64,000 bases of DNA from Klebsiella michiganensis (GCA_000963575.1 CP011077.1:3162001-3226000), one strand, 5' to 3'. Shown: positions 15,759 to 25,316, counted from the first letter of the stretch. A program made the numbers and translations. The notes: a model not told the origin generated them from the sequence alone.

Positions 15759-17204
15759 TTAAATACGTCCGTAGCGGTCCTGGAAGCGGACAATGTCGTC
15801 TTCTTCCAGATAGGTACCGGAGCGAACCTCAATCAGGTCGAGTGGAATTTTGCCGGGGTTTTCCAGGCAGTGGGTCATGCCGAGCGGGATATAAATAGAT
15901 TCGTTTTCGCCCAGCAGTTTGACCTCATCCCCCAGCGTGACCTTCGCGGTGCCCGCCACCACAATCCAGTGCTCGGCGCGGTGATGGTGCATTTGCAGCG
16001 AAAGACCTTCGCCCGGCTTGACGGTGATGCGCTTCACCTGGTAACGCTCCCCGGCGTCGATGGAGTCATATTTCCCCCACGGGCGGTAAACCTCGCGGTG
16101 ATTATGATGCTCGTGGCGGCCCTCACCTTTGATGCGCTCCACCACTTTCTTCACGTTCTGGACATGGTCACGGTCGGCAATCAGCACCGCATCTTTGGTT
16201 TGCACCACAACCAGGTCTTTCACCCCCACGGTAGTGACCAGGCCGGATTCGGCATAGATGTAGCTGTTTTCGGTTTCGTGACTGATAACATCCCCGTGAT
16301 GGACGTTCCCTTCCGGGCTCTTGGCACTGATTTCCCACAGCGAGGACCACGAGCCCACATCGCTCCAGCCGGCGTCCATCGGCACCACCACCGCATCGGC
16401 GGTTTTTTCCATTACCGCATAGTCGATAGACTCATCCGGGCAGGCCAGGAACGCCTGCTCATCCACGCGGACAAAATCCAGATCCGGGTCAACGCCCGCC
16501 ATGGCTTTTTCGCAGGCGGCCAGAATGTCGGGGCGGAACTTCGCCAGCTCTTCCAGGTAGCGACCGGCGCGGAACAGGAACATGCCGCTGTTCCAGTAGT
16601 ATTCTCCGCAGGCGACATAGGCCTGGGCGGTGGAGAGATCGGGTTTTTCGACGAACTGTGCCACGCTAAAGGCCAGTGCATCGGCGCCGTTTTCCGGGGT
16701 AGCCACTGCGCCACGGCGAATATAGCCGTAGCCCGTTTCCGGCAGGTCGGGGACGATCCCAAAGGTCACCAGCTTGCCGGCTTCCGCATAAGGCATCGCG
16801 CAGCGCACCGCCTCGCGGAAAGCCTCTTCATTCTGAATGACGTGATCGGCGGCGAGGATCAGCATCAGCGGGTCCTGCTGCGGCTGGTTACGCAGCGCGG
16901 CCAGGGCGGCCAGCGCAATGGCAGGGGCCGTGTTGCGCCCGGCAGGTTCCAGCACGATATTTTCGGTCAATTTACTTAGCTGGCGCAGCTGCTCGGCCAC
17001 AATAAAGCGGTGTTCCTCATTGCAAATCACCACCGGACTTTCGCACTCTACCCCGTTCAGGCGATTGATGGTGGTTTGCAGCATGGTCAGATCCCCTTTC
17101 AGGCAGAGGAACTGCTTGGGGTACAGCACGCGGGACAGCGGCCAAAGACGACTGCCGTTTCCGCCCGCCATGATCACCGGATAGAGTTGTGACTGACTCA
17201 TCAT
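15759..17204 (-). CDS. cpsB: mannose-1-phosphate guanylyltransferase
   Basis: Forms GDP-mannose from GTP and mannose-1-phosphate. The N-terminal nucleotidyltransferase domain has VIMAGGNGSRLWPLSR and YPKQFL; the C-terminal cupin has RPWGKYDSI, QMHHHRAEHWIVV and EIRSG-type residues (LIEVRSGTYLEEDD). That two-domain plan is the type II GMP/PMI family; in the E. coli enzyme isomerase activity is not considered its main role. Length is 481 aa. Met2 (17201) is an equally possible start. It abuts wcaI without a gap. Confidence 0.95.
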   Translation of the reverse strand: MMSQSQLYPVIMAGGNGSRLWPLSRVLYPKQFLCLKGDLTMLQTTINRLNGVECESPVVICNEEHRFIVAEQLRQLSKLTENIVLEPAGRNTAPAIALAALAALRNQPQQDPLMLILAADHVIQNEEAFREAVRCAMPYAEAGKLVTFGIVPDLPETGYGYIRRGAVATPENGADALAFSVAQFVEKPDLSTAQAYVACGEYYWNSGMFLFRAGRYLEELAKFRPDILAACEKAMAGVDPDLDFVRVDEQAFLACPDESIDYAVMEKTADAVVVPMDAGWSDVGSWSSLWEISAKSPEGNVHHGDVISHETENSYIYAESGLVTTVGVKDLVVVQTKDAVLIADRDHVQNVKKVVERIKGEGRHEHHNHREVYRPWGKYDSIDAGERYQVKRITVKPGEGLSLQMHHHRAEHWIVVAGTAKVTLGDEVKLLGENESIYIPLGMTHCLENPGKIPLDLIEVRSGTYLEEDDIVRFQDRYGRI

Positions 17205-18425
17205 TTATCCCCGAATGTCAGCAATAAATTGGCTTAACACGTTCTCTTTTTCGAGCGTGCGTTCGGCATATTCACGTGCCACCGTGTTGTGTTGAGGAAG
17301 CTGCAGGCAGCGTTCAATGCCCGCCGCCAGCGCATCGGCGGATTCAGGCATCACGCAAACCGCAATGTCCGGATACGCCTCGCAAAGCTGGCCCAGTTCT
17401 GTTTCAGGCTCGGCGGTAATCACCGCATTTCCGCCGACGGCCAGGATATTGGTGAGTTTTGACGGCAGCACGGCGTCTGCCGCTCCCCGGCGCTGAATAA
17501 CCAGGTGGCAATCAGCCAGACTGAGCAGCGCGGGCAGCGCTTCGTAAGACTGAAGCGGGTGGAACACCACGTTACTCAGCCCGTGAACGTGCACCAGTTT
17601 CTCAAGTCGCTCTTTGCCCCCACCCTGGCCAACAATCACGAACAGATACGGGCTCTCAGAGAATCGGCCCGCCACTTCAATGACCGTTTCCAGCCCCTGT
17701 TTTTCACCGATGTTGCCGGAGTAGAGAATGATTTTTTTATCTTCCGGCAGGCTAAGCGCCTTACGAACGGCCTGGATTTGTTCGGGGGCTACATCGCGAA
17801 ATCGCGCCACTTCCGACCAGTTAGGAAAGAAAATCACCCGCTGTGGGTCGACCCCTTTCTCGGTGGCTTTATTCATCATCGAGCGCGAAATGGTTGAGAC
17901 GTTATCGACGTTATGCAGCCCGCTTTTTTCAAAGCGCTGTGCCAGGCGAGCAATTTTGCCCGGCGTTTTACCGGCCATACCGAGGCCGAGCATCGCGTCC
18001 ACCTCGTAGTCCTGAATATGCAGCAGCGTGCGGGCGCCGCTCAGTTTTGCCAGCAGACGCATCCCCGGCACACAAAACAGCGTCGGTACGACGCCAATGA
18101 CGCGATCTGGCTTCCAGCTACGCTGCGCCAGAAGCGGGAAAAATGAACTCAGCGCGAAGCTGCCTAAATGGATCAGACGTTTCAGCGTCGAAGGCTGCTT
18201 CGGTACATACAGCGGGCAGCGCCAGACGGTTGCTTTCCCCTGCTCTTTTTTGTATTTCCACGCCGAGTATTCCGGGTGAACGCGCCAGACCGGATAATAG
18301 GGAGGCGCGGTGATGACCCGCACCTCATGGCCCCGGCTGGTCATCCACTCCACCATCTCACCGGTGTACTTGCCGATGCCGGTCAGTTCCGGTGAATAGT
18401 TAATGCCGTAGACCAGAATTTTCAT
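17205..18425 (-). CDS. wcaI: colanic acid glycosyltransferase WcaI
   Basis: Family 4 GT-B glycosyltransferase, expected to add fucose to the priming glucose or a nearby step in the colanic acid repeat. The N-terminus MKILVYGINYSPELTGIGKYTGEMVEW is the acceptor-domain start. The middle IILYSGNIGEKQGLETVIEVA is the donor-domain start, and DAVLPSKLTNILAVGGNAVIT replaces the usual E-x7-E region. Length 406 aa is that of E. coli WcaI (407). It overlaps gmm by 4 bp. Confidence 0.93.
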   Translation of the reverse strand: MKILVYGINYSPELTGIGKYTGEMVEWMTSRGHEVRVITAPPYYPVWRVHPEYSAWKYKKEQGKATVWRCPLYVPKQPSTLKRLIHLGSFALSSFFPLLAQRSWKPDRVIGVVPTLFCVPGMRLLAKLSGARTLLHIQDYEVDAMLGLGMAGKTPGKIARLAQRFEKSGLHNVDNVSTISRSMMNKATEKGVDPQRVIFFPNWSEVARFRDVAPEQIQAVRKALSLPEDKKIILYSGNIGEKQGLETVIEVAGRFSESPYLFVIVGQGGGKERLEKLVHVHGLSNVVFHPLQSYEALPALLSLADCHLVIQRRGAADAVLPSKLTNILAVGGNAVITAEPETELGQLCEAYPDIAVCVMPESADALAAGIERCLQLPQHNTVAREYAERTLEKENVLSQFIADIRG

Positions 18426-18901
18426 AAGCCCGGTACCTTCCCATTACCCTGGGTGATGAAGTAAGCGCGGCTGTTGTCGTGCACGTCTTCACGCTTAAGC
18501 AGCGCTTCCGGCGTCAGCCAGCAGTAAGCTTTGTGCTGTTCGGCCGGCAAATTGAGCTGTTTGTCGTCCACCCGCAGCCGGAAGCCCAGCACCACGTAAT
18601 GCGTCGAAAAATCTTTTCCAGAGAAGTTATCGCCGTAGAAGTGCTGCCAGACGCCGTAGAACTCCCCGTCCATCAGGCTGAACGATTTGCCCAGTTCGGC
18701 CTCCGTCAGCCGAATGAAGGCATTCGCCAGCGTTTCGTTCTTCAGCACCCTCCCCCCGGGCACAAACCAAAAGCCCTTTGCGGGGCGATTGGTTCGCAAA
18801 CCCAGCAGGAACTCGCCCGCCTGGTTTTCGACGATAAGATCGATGGAAATAAGCGGTGTAGCACTCACCACGGTGGCAAAATCTTCTGCGCTCAAAAACA
18901 T
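18422..18901 (-). CDS. gmm: GDP-mannose mannosyl hydrolase (Nudix fold)
   Basis: Hydrolyses GDP-mannose or GDP-glucose to GDP and free sugar, perhaps tuning the GDP-fucose pool. The Nudix-like helix reads GGRVLKNETLANAFIRLTEAELG, with deviations from the canonical box as known for this enzyme, which cleaves at carbon and not phosphorus. The start at 18901 yields MFLSAEDFATVV and 159 aa, the E. coli length; an upstream in-frame start at 18940 would overlap fcl by 37 bp. The gap to fcl is 2 bp. Confidence 0.93.
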   Translation of the reverse strand: MFLSAEDFATVVSATPLISIDLIVENQAGEFLLGLRTNRPAKGFWFVPGGRVLKNETLANAFIRLTEAELGKSFSLMDGEFYGVWQHFYGDNFSGKDFSTHYVVLGFRLRVDDKQLNLPAEQHKAYCWLTPEALLKREDVHDNSRAYFITQGNGKVPGL

Positions 18902-18903
18902 GC

Positions 18904-19869
18904 TTACCCCCGGAACCGCTGCTGGTTTTCGAGGAACCACTGGTAGGTACTGGCGAGGCCCGCCTCCAGGGAAATCTCGTGATACCAGCCGAGGCGATGC
19001 AGACGGGAAACGTCCAGCAGCTTGCGCGGCGTGCCGTCCGGCTTCGTGGCGTCAAATACCACCCGGCCACGGTAGCCGGTGACTTTCGCCAGCGTCTGCG
19101 CCAGTTCACGAATGGTGCAGTCCACGCCGGTGCCGACGTTAATGTGCGACAGCATCGGGTCGGTGTTTTCCTGCCACACCTCCTGGTCCAGCTCCATCAC
19201 ATGAATGCTGGCTGCGGCCATGTCGTCCACATGCAAGAACTCGCGCATCGGCGTGCCGCTGCCCCACACCACCACGTCCGGGGCATTCTCCTGCGCGGCT
19301 TCATGGAAGCGGCGCAGCAGGGCCGGAATAACGTGGGAGTTGCTCGGGTGGAAGTTGTCGTTTGGCCCGTACAGATTGGTCGGCATCACCGAGCGGTAAT
19401 CCCGTCCGTACTGGCGGTTGTAGGACTCGCACAGCTTGATACCCGCAATCTTGGCAATCGCATACGGCTCGTTCGTGGTCTCCAGCGTGCCCTGCAACAG
19501 CTCGCTTTCGGCCATCGGCTGCTTCGCCATCTTCGGATAGATACAAGATGAGCCGAGGAACAACAGTTTGTTCACGCCGTGCGTGTGCGCGGCATGAATG
19601 ATGTTGCTTTCGATCATCATGTTCTCGTAGATGAACTCTGCCGGGAAGGTGTTATTGGCGACGATGCCGCCCACTTTTGCCGCAGCCAGGTACACCTGGT
19701 CAATTTTCTCCCTGGCGAAGAAGGCATCGACTTCACCCGCGTCCAGCAGGTTCAGCTCATCGCGCCCGCGCAGCACCAGTTCAACGTCATCACGCTGCCC
19801 GAGCTGGCGGACGATGGCCGAGCCGACCATCCCACGGTGACCGGCAACAAAGATACGTTTCTTATTCAT
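18904..19869 (-). CDS. fcl: GDP-L-fucose synthase
   Basis: Epimerase-reductase that converts GDP-4-keto-6-deoxymannose to GDP-L-fucose with NADPH. The Rossmann motif is GHRGMVGSAI near residues 10-19. The catalytic YxxxK is in NEPYAIAKIAG near 136-140, and the LFLGSSCIYPK segment supplies the conserved Ser and Cys. Length 321 aa is standard. It follows gmd after 2 bp, forming the GDP-fucose module gmd-fcl-gmm. Confidence 0.96.
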   Translation of the reverse strand: MNKKRIFVAGHRGMVGSAIVRQLGQRDDVELVLRGRDELNLLDAGEVDAFFAREKIDQVYLAAAKVGGIVANNTFPAEFIYENMMIESNIIHAAHTHGVNKLLFLGSSCIYPKMAKQPMAESELLQGTLETTNEPYAIAKIAGIKLCESYNRQYGRDYRSVMPTNLYGPNDNFHPSNSHVIPALLRRFHEAAQENAPDVVVWGSGTPMREFLHVDDMAAASIHVMELDQEVWQENTDPMLSHINVGTGVDCTIRELAQTLAKVTGYRGRVVFDATKPDGTPRKLLDVSRLHRLGWYHEISLEAGLASTYQWFLENQQRFRG

Positions 19870-19871
19870 AC

Positions 19872-20993
19872 TCAGGACTCCAGCGCGATGGCAACCTCAT
19901 ACCCATGGGACTTCAGCAGGGAGTGTTTCTTCGCCGCTTCCAGGTCTTTGGCCACCATCTCGCCGACCATCTCCTGCAGGGTGATTTCCGGCTTCCAGCC
20001 CAGGGTTTCGTGCGCTTTGGTTGGGTCACCCAGCAGGGTTTCCACTTCAGCAGGACGGAAGTAGCGCGGGTCAACGGAGACGATAACATCGCCTGGCTTC
20101 ACGCCCGGTGCATCGTGCCCCGTGACGGAAACCACAATGCCCTTCTCTTCCACGCCCTGGCCTTCAAAGCGCAGTTTGATGCCAAGCTGAGCCGCAGCCA
20201 TTTCCACAAACTGACGCACGGAGTACTGCACGCCGGTGGCGATCACGAAGTCTTCCGGCTTCTCTTGCTGCAGCATCATCCACTGCATTTTCACGTAGTC
20301 TTTGGCATGCCCCCAGTCGCGCAGGGAGTCCATGTTGCCGAGGTACAGGCACTTCTCCAGGCCCTGAGCAATGTTGGCGATAGCGCGGGTAATTTTACGG
20401 GTCACGAAAGTTTCGCCGCGGCGCGGAGATTCGTGGTTGAACAGAATGCCGTTACAGGCATACATGCCGTAGGATTCGCGGTAGTTGACGGTGATCCAGT
20501 ACGCATAAAGCTTAGCCACCGCGTACGGAGAGCGCGGGTAGAAAGGGGTGGTTTCTTTCTGTGGAATTTCCTGCACCAGGCCATACAGTTCGGAGGTAGA
20601 AGCCTGGTAGAAACGGGTTTTCTTTTCGAGGCCGAGGAAGCGAATGGCTTCCAGCAGGCGCAGGGTGCCCATCGCATCCACATCGGCGGTGTATTCCGGT
20701 GACTCAAAAGAGACCGCTACATGGCTCATTGCGCCGAGGTTGTACACTTCATCCGGCTGCACTTCAGACAGGATGCGGGTCAGGTTGGAGGTGTCGGTCA
20801 GGTCGCCGTAGTGCAGATGGAATTTCGGATTGCCCGCGTGCGGATCCTGATAGATGTGATCCACGCGCTCGGTGTTGAACGACGATGCGCGACGCTTGAT
20901 ACCGTGAACTTCATAGCCTTTTTCCAGCAGGAACTCCGCCAGGTAAGAGCCGTCTTGTCCGGTGACACCCGTAATGAGAGCTACTTTAGTCAT
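19872..20993 (-). CDS. gmd: GDP-mannose 4,6-dehydratase
   Basis: First committed step to GDP-fucose. The Rossmann motif is TGVTGQDGSYLAEFL (about 9-23). A YQASTSELYG segment carries the Thr/Ser and Glu of the active site, and the YxxxK is in RSPYAVAKLYAYW. Length 373 aa equals E. coli Gmd. It is preceded by a palindromic repeat copy and by wcaF 107 bp away. Confidence 0.97.
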   Translation of the reverse strand: MTKVALITGVTGQDGSYLAEFLLEKGYEVHGIKRRASSFNTERVDHIYQDPHAGNPKFHLHYGDLTDTSNLTRILSEVQPDEVYNLGAMSHVAVSFESPEYTADVDAMGTLRLLEAIRFLGLEKKTRFYQASTSELYGLVQEIPQKETTPFYPRSPYAVAKLYAYWITVNYRESYGMYACNGILFNHESPRRGETFVTRKITRAIANIAQGLEKCLYLGNMDSLRDWGHAKDYVKMQWMMLQQEKPEDFVIATGVQYSVRQFVEMAAAQLGIKLRFEGQGVEEKGIVVSVTGHDAPGVKPGDVIVSVDPRYFRPAEVETLLGDPTKAHETLGWKPEITLQEMVGEMVAKDLEAAKKHSLLKSHGYEVAIALES

Positions 20994-21024
20994 GATAATT
21001 TATCCTCTGTGAACATTTTTATTG

Positions 21025-21092
21025 GCCCTTACCCCTCACTCCATCCCCCTCACCCAGAGGGAGAGAGAACCGTTAATACACAGAGTGAAGGT
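21025..21092. repeat. intergenic palindromic repeat, copy 2 (degraded)
   Basis: The stretch carries CCCTTACCCCTCACTCCATC, then CCCCCTCACCCAGAGGGAGAG, and ends in GAGTGAAGGTG. These resemble the outer and inner arms of the element at 14196-14291, with substitutions and deletions. It occupies most of the 107-bp gap between wcaF and gmd in the colanic acid operon. Confidence 0.55.
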
Positions 21093-21100
21093 GAAAAGAA

Positions 21101-21640
21101 TTACGCGCGGTCGCGTATTTTTACGGCCGGGTTTCCCCGGCAAACGGCATTCGCCGGTAATGATTTATAAACACTGCTCCGAGCCCCAACGACGCAGCCA
21201 TCACCGATGGTGACGCCAGGGGAAACAAAGACATCCGTAGCCAGCCAGCATTTTTCGCCGATCGAAATCGGGGACTGTGTAATATCGAAATGCTTGCTCA
21301 TATAATCGTGACTGCCGGTGCACAAATAACACTTTTGCGACACCACGGAATTAGCGCCGATGCTAATTTCGCCGAGGGTATACAGTACTGCGTCATCGCC
21401 CACCCAGGCATAATCACCAAGCGTTAACTTCCACGGATAGGTAATTTTCACCGAGGGGCGAATAACAACCTTCTTACCCACTTTCGCCCCAAAAAGACGC
21501 AACAAAAAAGCACGCCACGAATATAAAACCTGCGGCGACCAGGCAAATAATGTGGCCTGAACCAACCACCACAATTGCACTTTAATGCCGCTCGCGCCGC
21601 GAAATCCCCTCGGTACACTGAAGCCGCTTAATTCCTGCAT
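21101..21640 (-). CDS. wcaF: colanic acid O-acetyltransferase WcaF
   Basis: Left-handed beta-helix acetyltransferase of the hexapeptide-repeat (LacA/NodL) type, proposed to acetylate fucose in colanic acid. Hexapeptide-like repeats run through the middle and C-terminal half (VGKKVVIRPSVKITYPW, IGANSVVSQKCYL, VSPGVTIGDGCVVGARSSV). The catalytic His is in CTGSHDYMSK. Length is 179 aa against about 182 in E. coli. It lies 17 bp after wcaE. Confidence 0.93.
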   Translation of the reverse strand: MQELSGFSVPRGFRGASGIKVQLWWLVQATLFAWSPQVLYSWRAFLLRLFGAKVGKKVVIRPSVKITYPWKLTLGDYAWVGDDAVLYTLGEISIGANSVVSQKCYLCTGSHDYMSKHFDITQSPISIGEKCWLATDVFVSPGVTIGDGCVVGARSSVYKSLPANAVCRGNPAVKIRDRA

Positions 21641-21657
21641 AATATTTCCCGTGTGCT

Positions 21658-22410
21658 TTAGGCTTTGTTATAAAGCGCTTTTGCCTTACCGGTTGTTTTT
21701 AGCCGCAGTCGAAACGATATCTCAGCGATAAAACCCGGCACGCGTAATATTTTGCGCTGTACTTTTCTCGCGTCGCGGCATAATTCAATATTGTTGGAGG
21801 TGGACACCCCACCCATTGAGAATTCCGACACCAGTCCTTTAATACGCTTAAAGGCATAGCCGCTTTTATACATTTTTGCCGCCAGCGCATAATCGGATGA
21901 GACTTTATATTGCAGGTCGTAGGGATATTTTCGCAGACCGGAAAGTGGGAAAAAGATCGCCTGATGGCTCGCCGGTAGGCTGTGATAGATATACCAGCCA
22001 CGCTTGGCGCTGCGACGAATCTTATTGCCGTCGCCAAAGTCCAGCAGCGCGTCGCCAATTACCATCGCGTCATCACGCTCGCCCACTGCCGCCAATTGAT
22101 AGATCACGCTGGCAATATCGGGGTGAAAGGCATCACCGGAGTTCAGAAAGAGCGCATAGCGCCCCTGTGCCATGGCTATGCCTTTGTTCATCGCGTCGTA
22201 AATGCCGTTGTCTTTTTCGCTGACAAAGCGCAGGTTGTACTGACCTTGCAGGCCGGCAAGAAACTCAGCCGTGCCGTCCGGAGAGTTGCCATCCACAACA
22301 ATCCATTCGAACGCAATATCTTTTGCCTGTGCCAGATGCGCCAGTGATTGCCAGGTTTTCACTACCCCGTCATAGTTACGCCATGCGACTGTAATAATAC
22401 TTAGGAACAT
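21658..22410 (-). CDS. wcaE: colanic acid glycosyltransferase WcaE
   Basis: GT-A fold, family 2 transferase. It begins MFLSIITVAWRNYDGVVKTW, carries the DG-x-S-x-DGT motif in WIVVDGNSPDGTAEF, and has KDNGIYDAMNKGIAMAQG with the donor-binding residues. The usual DxD is represented by LNSGDAFHPD. Length is 250 aa, close to E. coli WcaE at 248. The start codon overlaps the wcaD stop by one base (TAATG). Confidence 0.93.
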   Translation of the reverse strand: MFLSIITVAWRNYDGVVKTWQSLAHLAQAKDIAFEWIVVDGNSPDGTAEFLAGLQGQYNLRFVSEKDNGIYDAMNKGIAMAQGRYALFLNSGDAFHPDIASVIYQLAAVGERDDAMVIGDALLDFGDGNKIRRSAKRGWYIYHSLPASHQAIFFPLSGLRKYPYDLQYKVSSDYALAAKMYKSGYAFKRIKGLVSEFSMGGVSTSNNIELCRDARKVQRKILRVPGFIAEISFRLRLKTTGKAKALYNKA

Positions 22411-23642
22411 TATTGCGCACCTCCTGGCAGCGAATGATTAATTGCTTTACGCAAAATAAATGGGCAAACAATTAAAAATGCATATTCCGGGCTAAAAATG
22501 GAACCCGTAAAGAACAAAGATACAGGCATAAACAACCAAAGCTGAACACGATAATTCTCATTATTGCCAAATGCATTACGCATCATTTTCATGACTCGCC
22601 ACATATAGCCAGCGGTCATTAACACCGCAAACCATGAGAAATAAATAATCAGCAGATACAGTCCATTGTCCACGGTTTTACCTACATCCGCACCGTTAAA
22701 TATTCCGAATGATGCAACATATTCATAGAGAGAACCAAAACGAACTACACCATCAACGTTCGCCAGTGAATACCCAACCATGGCTAACGGACCGATTATA
22801 CGATAATACGATGAAGAACCTTCGGTTCCCAAATCACCAACACGGGTAGCGATATAAGGGAAGGCAAATACCAAACCGATTAAAAAAACAGCCAGTGAAA
22901 TAATCGCCAACGGCAACTTCTTTTTAATGGCGCTTTTATTAAGGTATTGAAACGCCCACTCCAGCAGATAGAACAAAATAAACGTCATTACCCCAGAGAA
23001 AGATCCTGAAAGGATTATCCCTAAAAGAATCATAACATCAGTTTTCGGCGTTTTGATACCAAACTGTTTGATGCTGAGCCAAATTGAGATTAATGCCAGG
23101 GCGAAGAAAGCAGGTTCAAAATAGAGCGCCGTGGTGCGCCGCCCGCCAAAGCTAATAAAGTTGAGCACGTAGCTGTTACTGTAGATAAGAAACTTCGAAA
23201 TTTTCTCAATCAGGCTACTGCCGCCGGTCAGAATAATCTGAGCCATTTCCGCCGCCGCCAGCGCCACAATGATGCCCACCACACAGTAGAAAAACCGCAA
23301 TATCTTCCGGTGATTGCGCTGTGAAATCGTTTTGAAGCGACAGCTCCATGTCATCCCCAGTATCAGCACAATATAGACAAACAGCATCATCGAGGTGACG
23401 TATTTGGCAGGATCGAGCGACTGACCAAAAATGTAGTTAAATGCCGTCAGCCCCGCCCCCACGCCAAGCGCAATCATCAGCTTTTTAAGGTTGATGCGCT
23501 CGATATACAAGAACAGTATTGCCGGCAGGAAGGTCACGATCGTTATCGGAAAACTCTCTCCCAGCGAGGCAAGCTTGATATTCACCACCAGGTAGATGAA
23601 CGGCAGCAGCAGATAGCTACAGACCCTGATAGAACGAGACAT
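22410..23642 (-). CDS. wcaD: putative colanic acid polymerase WcaD
   Basis: Polytopic inner-membrane protein with about 10-12 hydrophobic segments and a large periplasmic loop around SYYRIIGPLAMVGYSL, the features expected of the Wzy-type polymerase of colanic acid. The start at 23642 gives MSRSIRVCSYLLLPFIYLVV and 410 aa (E. coli 405). GGAGG is only three bases upstream, and a start eight codons earlier is possible. It overlaps the 3' end of wcaC by 26 bp, so translation is coupled. Confidence 0.9.
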   Translation of the reverse strand: MSRSIRVCSYLLLPFIYLVVNIKLASLGESFPITIVTFLPAILFLYIERINLKKLMIALGVGAGLTAFNYIFGQSLDPAKYVTSMMLFVYIVLILGMTWSCRFKTISQRNHRKILRFFYCVVGIIVALAAAEMAQIILTGGSSLIEKISKFLIYSNSYVLNFISFGGRRTTALYFEPAFFALALISIWLSIKQFGIKTPKTDVMILLGIILSGSFSGVMTFILFYLLEWAFQYLNKSAIKKKLPLAIISLAVFLIGLVFAFPYIATRVGDLGTEGSSSYYRIIGPLAMVGYSLANVDGVVRFGSLYEYVASFGIFNGADVGKTVDNGLYLLIIYFSWFAVLMTAGYMWRVMKMMRNAFGNNENYRVQLWLFMPVSLFFTGSIFSPEYAFLIVCPFILRKAINHSLPGGAQ

Positions 23643-24834
23643 ATTCCTCCAGCATCTGTTTGCCACTGTAGGCCTGACGGCTGGCCGCGCGGAAAGTCGC
23701 TAAATCGGTGGCGAAGACCTGTTCCGCCAGCTCGGTTTTTTTGAGCTGCACCAGCGCCAGAACCTGCTCAGGCGTGAACGTCTTTCCGCCAACCTTGCGC
23801 AGAACTTCGTCTGCCGCTTCGCTGCTTGTTGCCAGCACAGGAACACCGATAGACAGGGCTTCACACAGAATCAGCGGATAGTTATCCACCCGGGAACTGA
23901 ACACCAGGCTGTCCATCGTATTCAGCTCACTCATCAGCGCGCGTTTATCGGTCATATAACCGTGGTTCACCACGTTAGCGCCTTCGAACGGCGAAAACTT
24001 GCCGAAGGTATGCAGCTCGATTTTATCGCCCAGCGCCATCATCGCCTGCACCAGCTTCTGGTTAGTTTTGCCGTCATAACGCAGGTCGTGGGCGACAATA
24101 GCCACGCGGGGTTTGGCCGTCGCGACGCCGCTTTCCGGCAGCTCCGCCAGAATCGCCTCGGTTGCGACGTCAATACCATTGTTGATGATGCTGCAGCGTC
24201 CGGCGCCATACAGCTGATTAAAAGCGTCTGCGACGTGCTGGCTGGGGGAAATAAACTTGCAGCCCAGCGCCAGCATCTCGCGAAACAGCTGGCGTTTGCC
24301 CTCCACCTGCTGATGCGCTTTATCCACTTTGACCGGCGGATAGTTGTTCAGCGTCGGGCATTTTACGCAGCCTGTTTTCCAGCCTTCACAGCCGTCCAGA
24401 AAGGCGCAGCGCCCGGTGATGCTCCAGTGGTCATGCAGCGTCCAGACAAAAGTGACATCCGGCTTGTGCGCCTTCACCCGCTGGCAAAACGACACCATTT
24501 CATCCAGGTTCAACCAGTAGCTGTGCACCACATGGAAATGCAGCACAACCGGCTGCGGGCTGCGGGTGACCCGGCGGTAGAGCTTGTTCAGGTTGCCGAA
24601 CGGGTCGCGATTCAGGAAACGAAACAGCGCGATATTGGCGACAGACACCAGCCGAGGCGTGTGTTTTTCAACGTCAGGATAAATGTCGTGGCTGGCGCTT
24701 TTCTTGCCGCCTTTGCCATAGCCGTAGATAAAACGTGAAGACAGCCCGGCCAGACGTGCACGCTGGTGAAGATCGAGCGCAACACCCGCCGCACCGCCCT
24801 CTGCCAGGCGCACATTGAATTGCATGATATTCAT
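23617..24834 (-). CDS. wcaC: colanic acid glycosyltransferase WcaC
   Basis: Family 4 GT-B glycosyltransferase, thought to add galactose. The N-terminus MNIMQFNVRLAEGGAAGVALDL matches the E. coli protein. A cysteine cluster (CAFLDGCEGWKTGCVKCP) in the acceptor domain is typical of this subgroup. The donor-binding end has SRVDNYPLILCEALSIGVPVLAT. Length 405 aa is standard. It overlaps wcaB by 4 bp and wcaD by 26 bp. Confidence 0.94.
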   Translation of the reverse strand: MNIMQFNVRLAEGGAAGVALDLHQRARLAGLSSRFIYGYGKGGKKSASHDIYPDVEKHTPRLVSVANIALFRFLNRDPFGNLNKLYRRVTRSPQPVVLHFHVVHSYWLNLDEMVSFCQRVKAHKPDVTFVWTLHDHWSITGRCAFLDGCEGWKTGCVKCPTLNNYPPVKVDKAHQQVEGKRQLFREMLALGCKFISPSQHVADAFNQLYGAGRCSIINNGIDVATEAILAELPESGVATAKPRVAIVAHDLRYDGKTNQKLVQAMMALGDKIELHTFGKFSPFEGANVVNHGYMTDKRALMSELNTMDSLVFSSRVDNYPLILCEALSIGVPVLATSSEAADEVLRKVGGKTFTPEQVLALVQLKKTELAEQVFATDLATFRAASRQAYSGKQMLEEYVSFYQGL

Positions 24835-25316
24835 TTGATCACCTTCACCCGCGCTTTTTCACCCACCACCAGCGCGTTGTCCGGCACGCTGTCCAGCACC
24901 ACGCTGCCCGCGCCTACCGACACGTTATTGCCGAGAGTGATATCACCCACGATTATCACGTTGGCTCCCAGCTCGACGCCGTTGCCAATCACCGGGCAGG
25001 CGAGACTGTTACCCCGGTTACCAATGGTGACGCCGTGGCGGATGGTGAAATCATCCCCGGCGATGACAAACTTATTGATAACCACCCCATAGCCATGATG
25101 AATCGTGAACCGGCGGCCGATGGTGGCCCCGGCCTGAATTTCATAGCCAAACAGGCATTCGGTAATAAATCGGTAGGCCAACAGCACCGGCGCGGCCCAA
25201 AGGTTGTTGATGACGCTTTTCTTGCGCCACACCGAGCAGAAATGGGCCAGCCGATAGGCCAGCACCATGCAGCACGGGCGCAGGCTCCAGCTATTGGCAC
25301 GAATATCTTCCAGCAC
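24831..25316 (-). CDS. wcaB: colanic acid O-acetyltransferase WcaB
   Basis: Hexapeptide-repeat acetyltransferase related to serine acetyltransferase. It carries the CysE-type segment IQAGATIGRRFTIHHGYGVVI with the catalytic His. Repeats such as IGNGVELGANVIIVGDITLG and VGAGSVVLDSVPDN follow. Length 161 aa is near E. coli WcaB (162). It works with WcaF to acetylate colanic acid; which residue each modifies cannot be read from sequence. It is spaced 2 bp from wcaA. Confidence 0.93.
   Translation of the reverse strand: MLEDIRANSWSLRPCCMVLAYRLAHFCSVWRKKSVINNLWAAPVLLAYRFITECLFGYEIQAGATIGRRFTIHHGYGVVINKFVIAGDDFTIRHGVTIGNRGNSLACPVIGNGVELGANVIIVGDITLGNNVSVGAGSVVLDSVPDNALVVGEKARVKVIK

Noticed and set aside
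15723..16979. Open frame of over 400 codons on the plus strand opposite cpsB
   Set aside because: A mirror frame of cpsB, whose identity as GDP-mannose pyrophosphorylase is certain; no signature motifs in the antisense product.
19677..20702. Open frame opposite gmd and fcl
   Set aside because: Spans two real genes in antisense; a sign of GC bias and not a gene.
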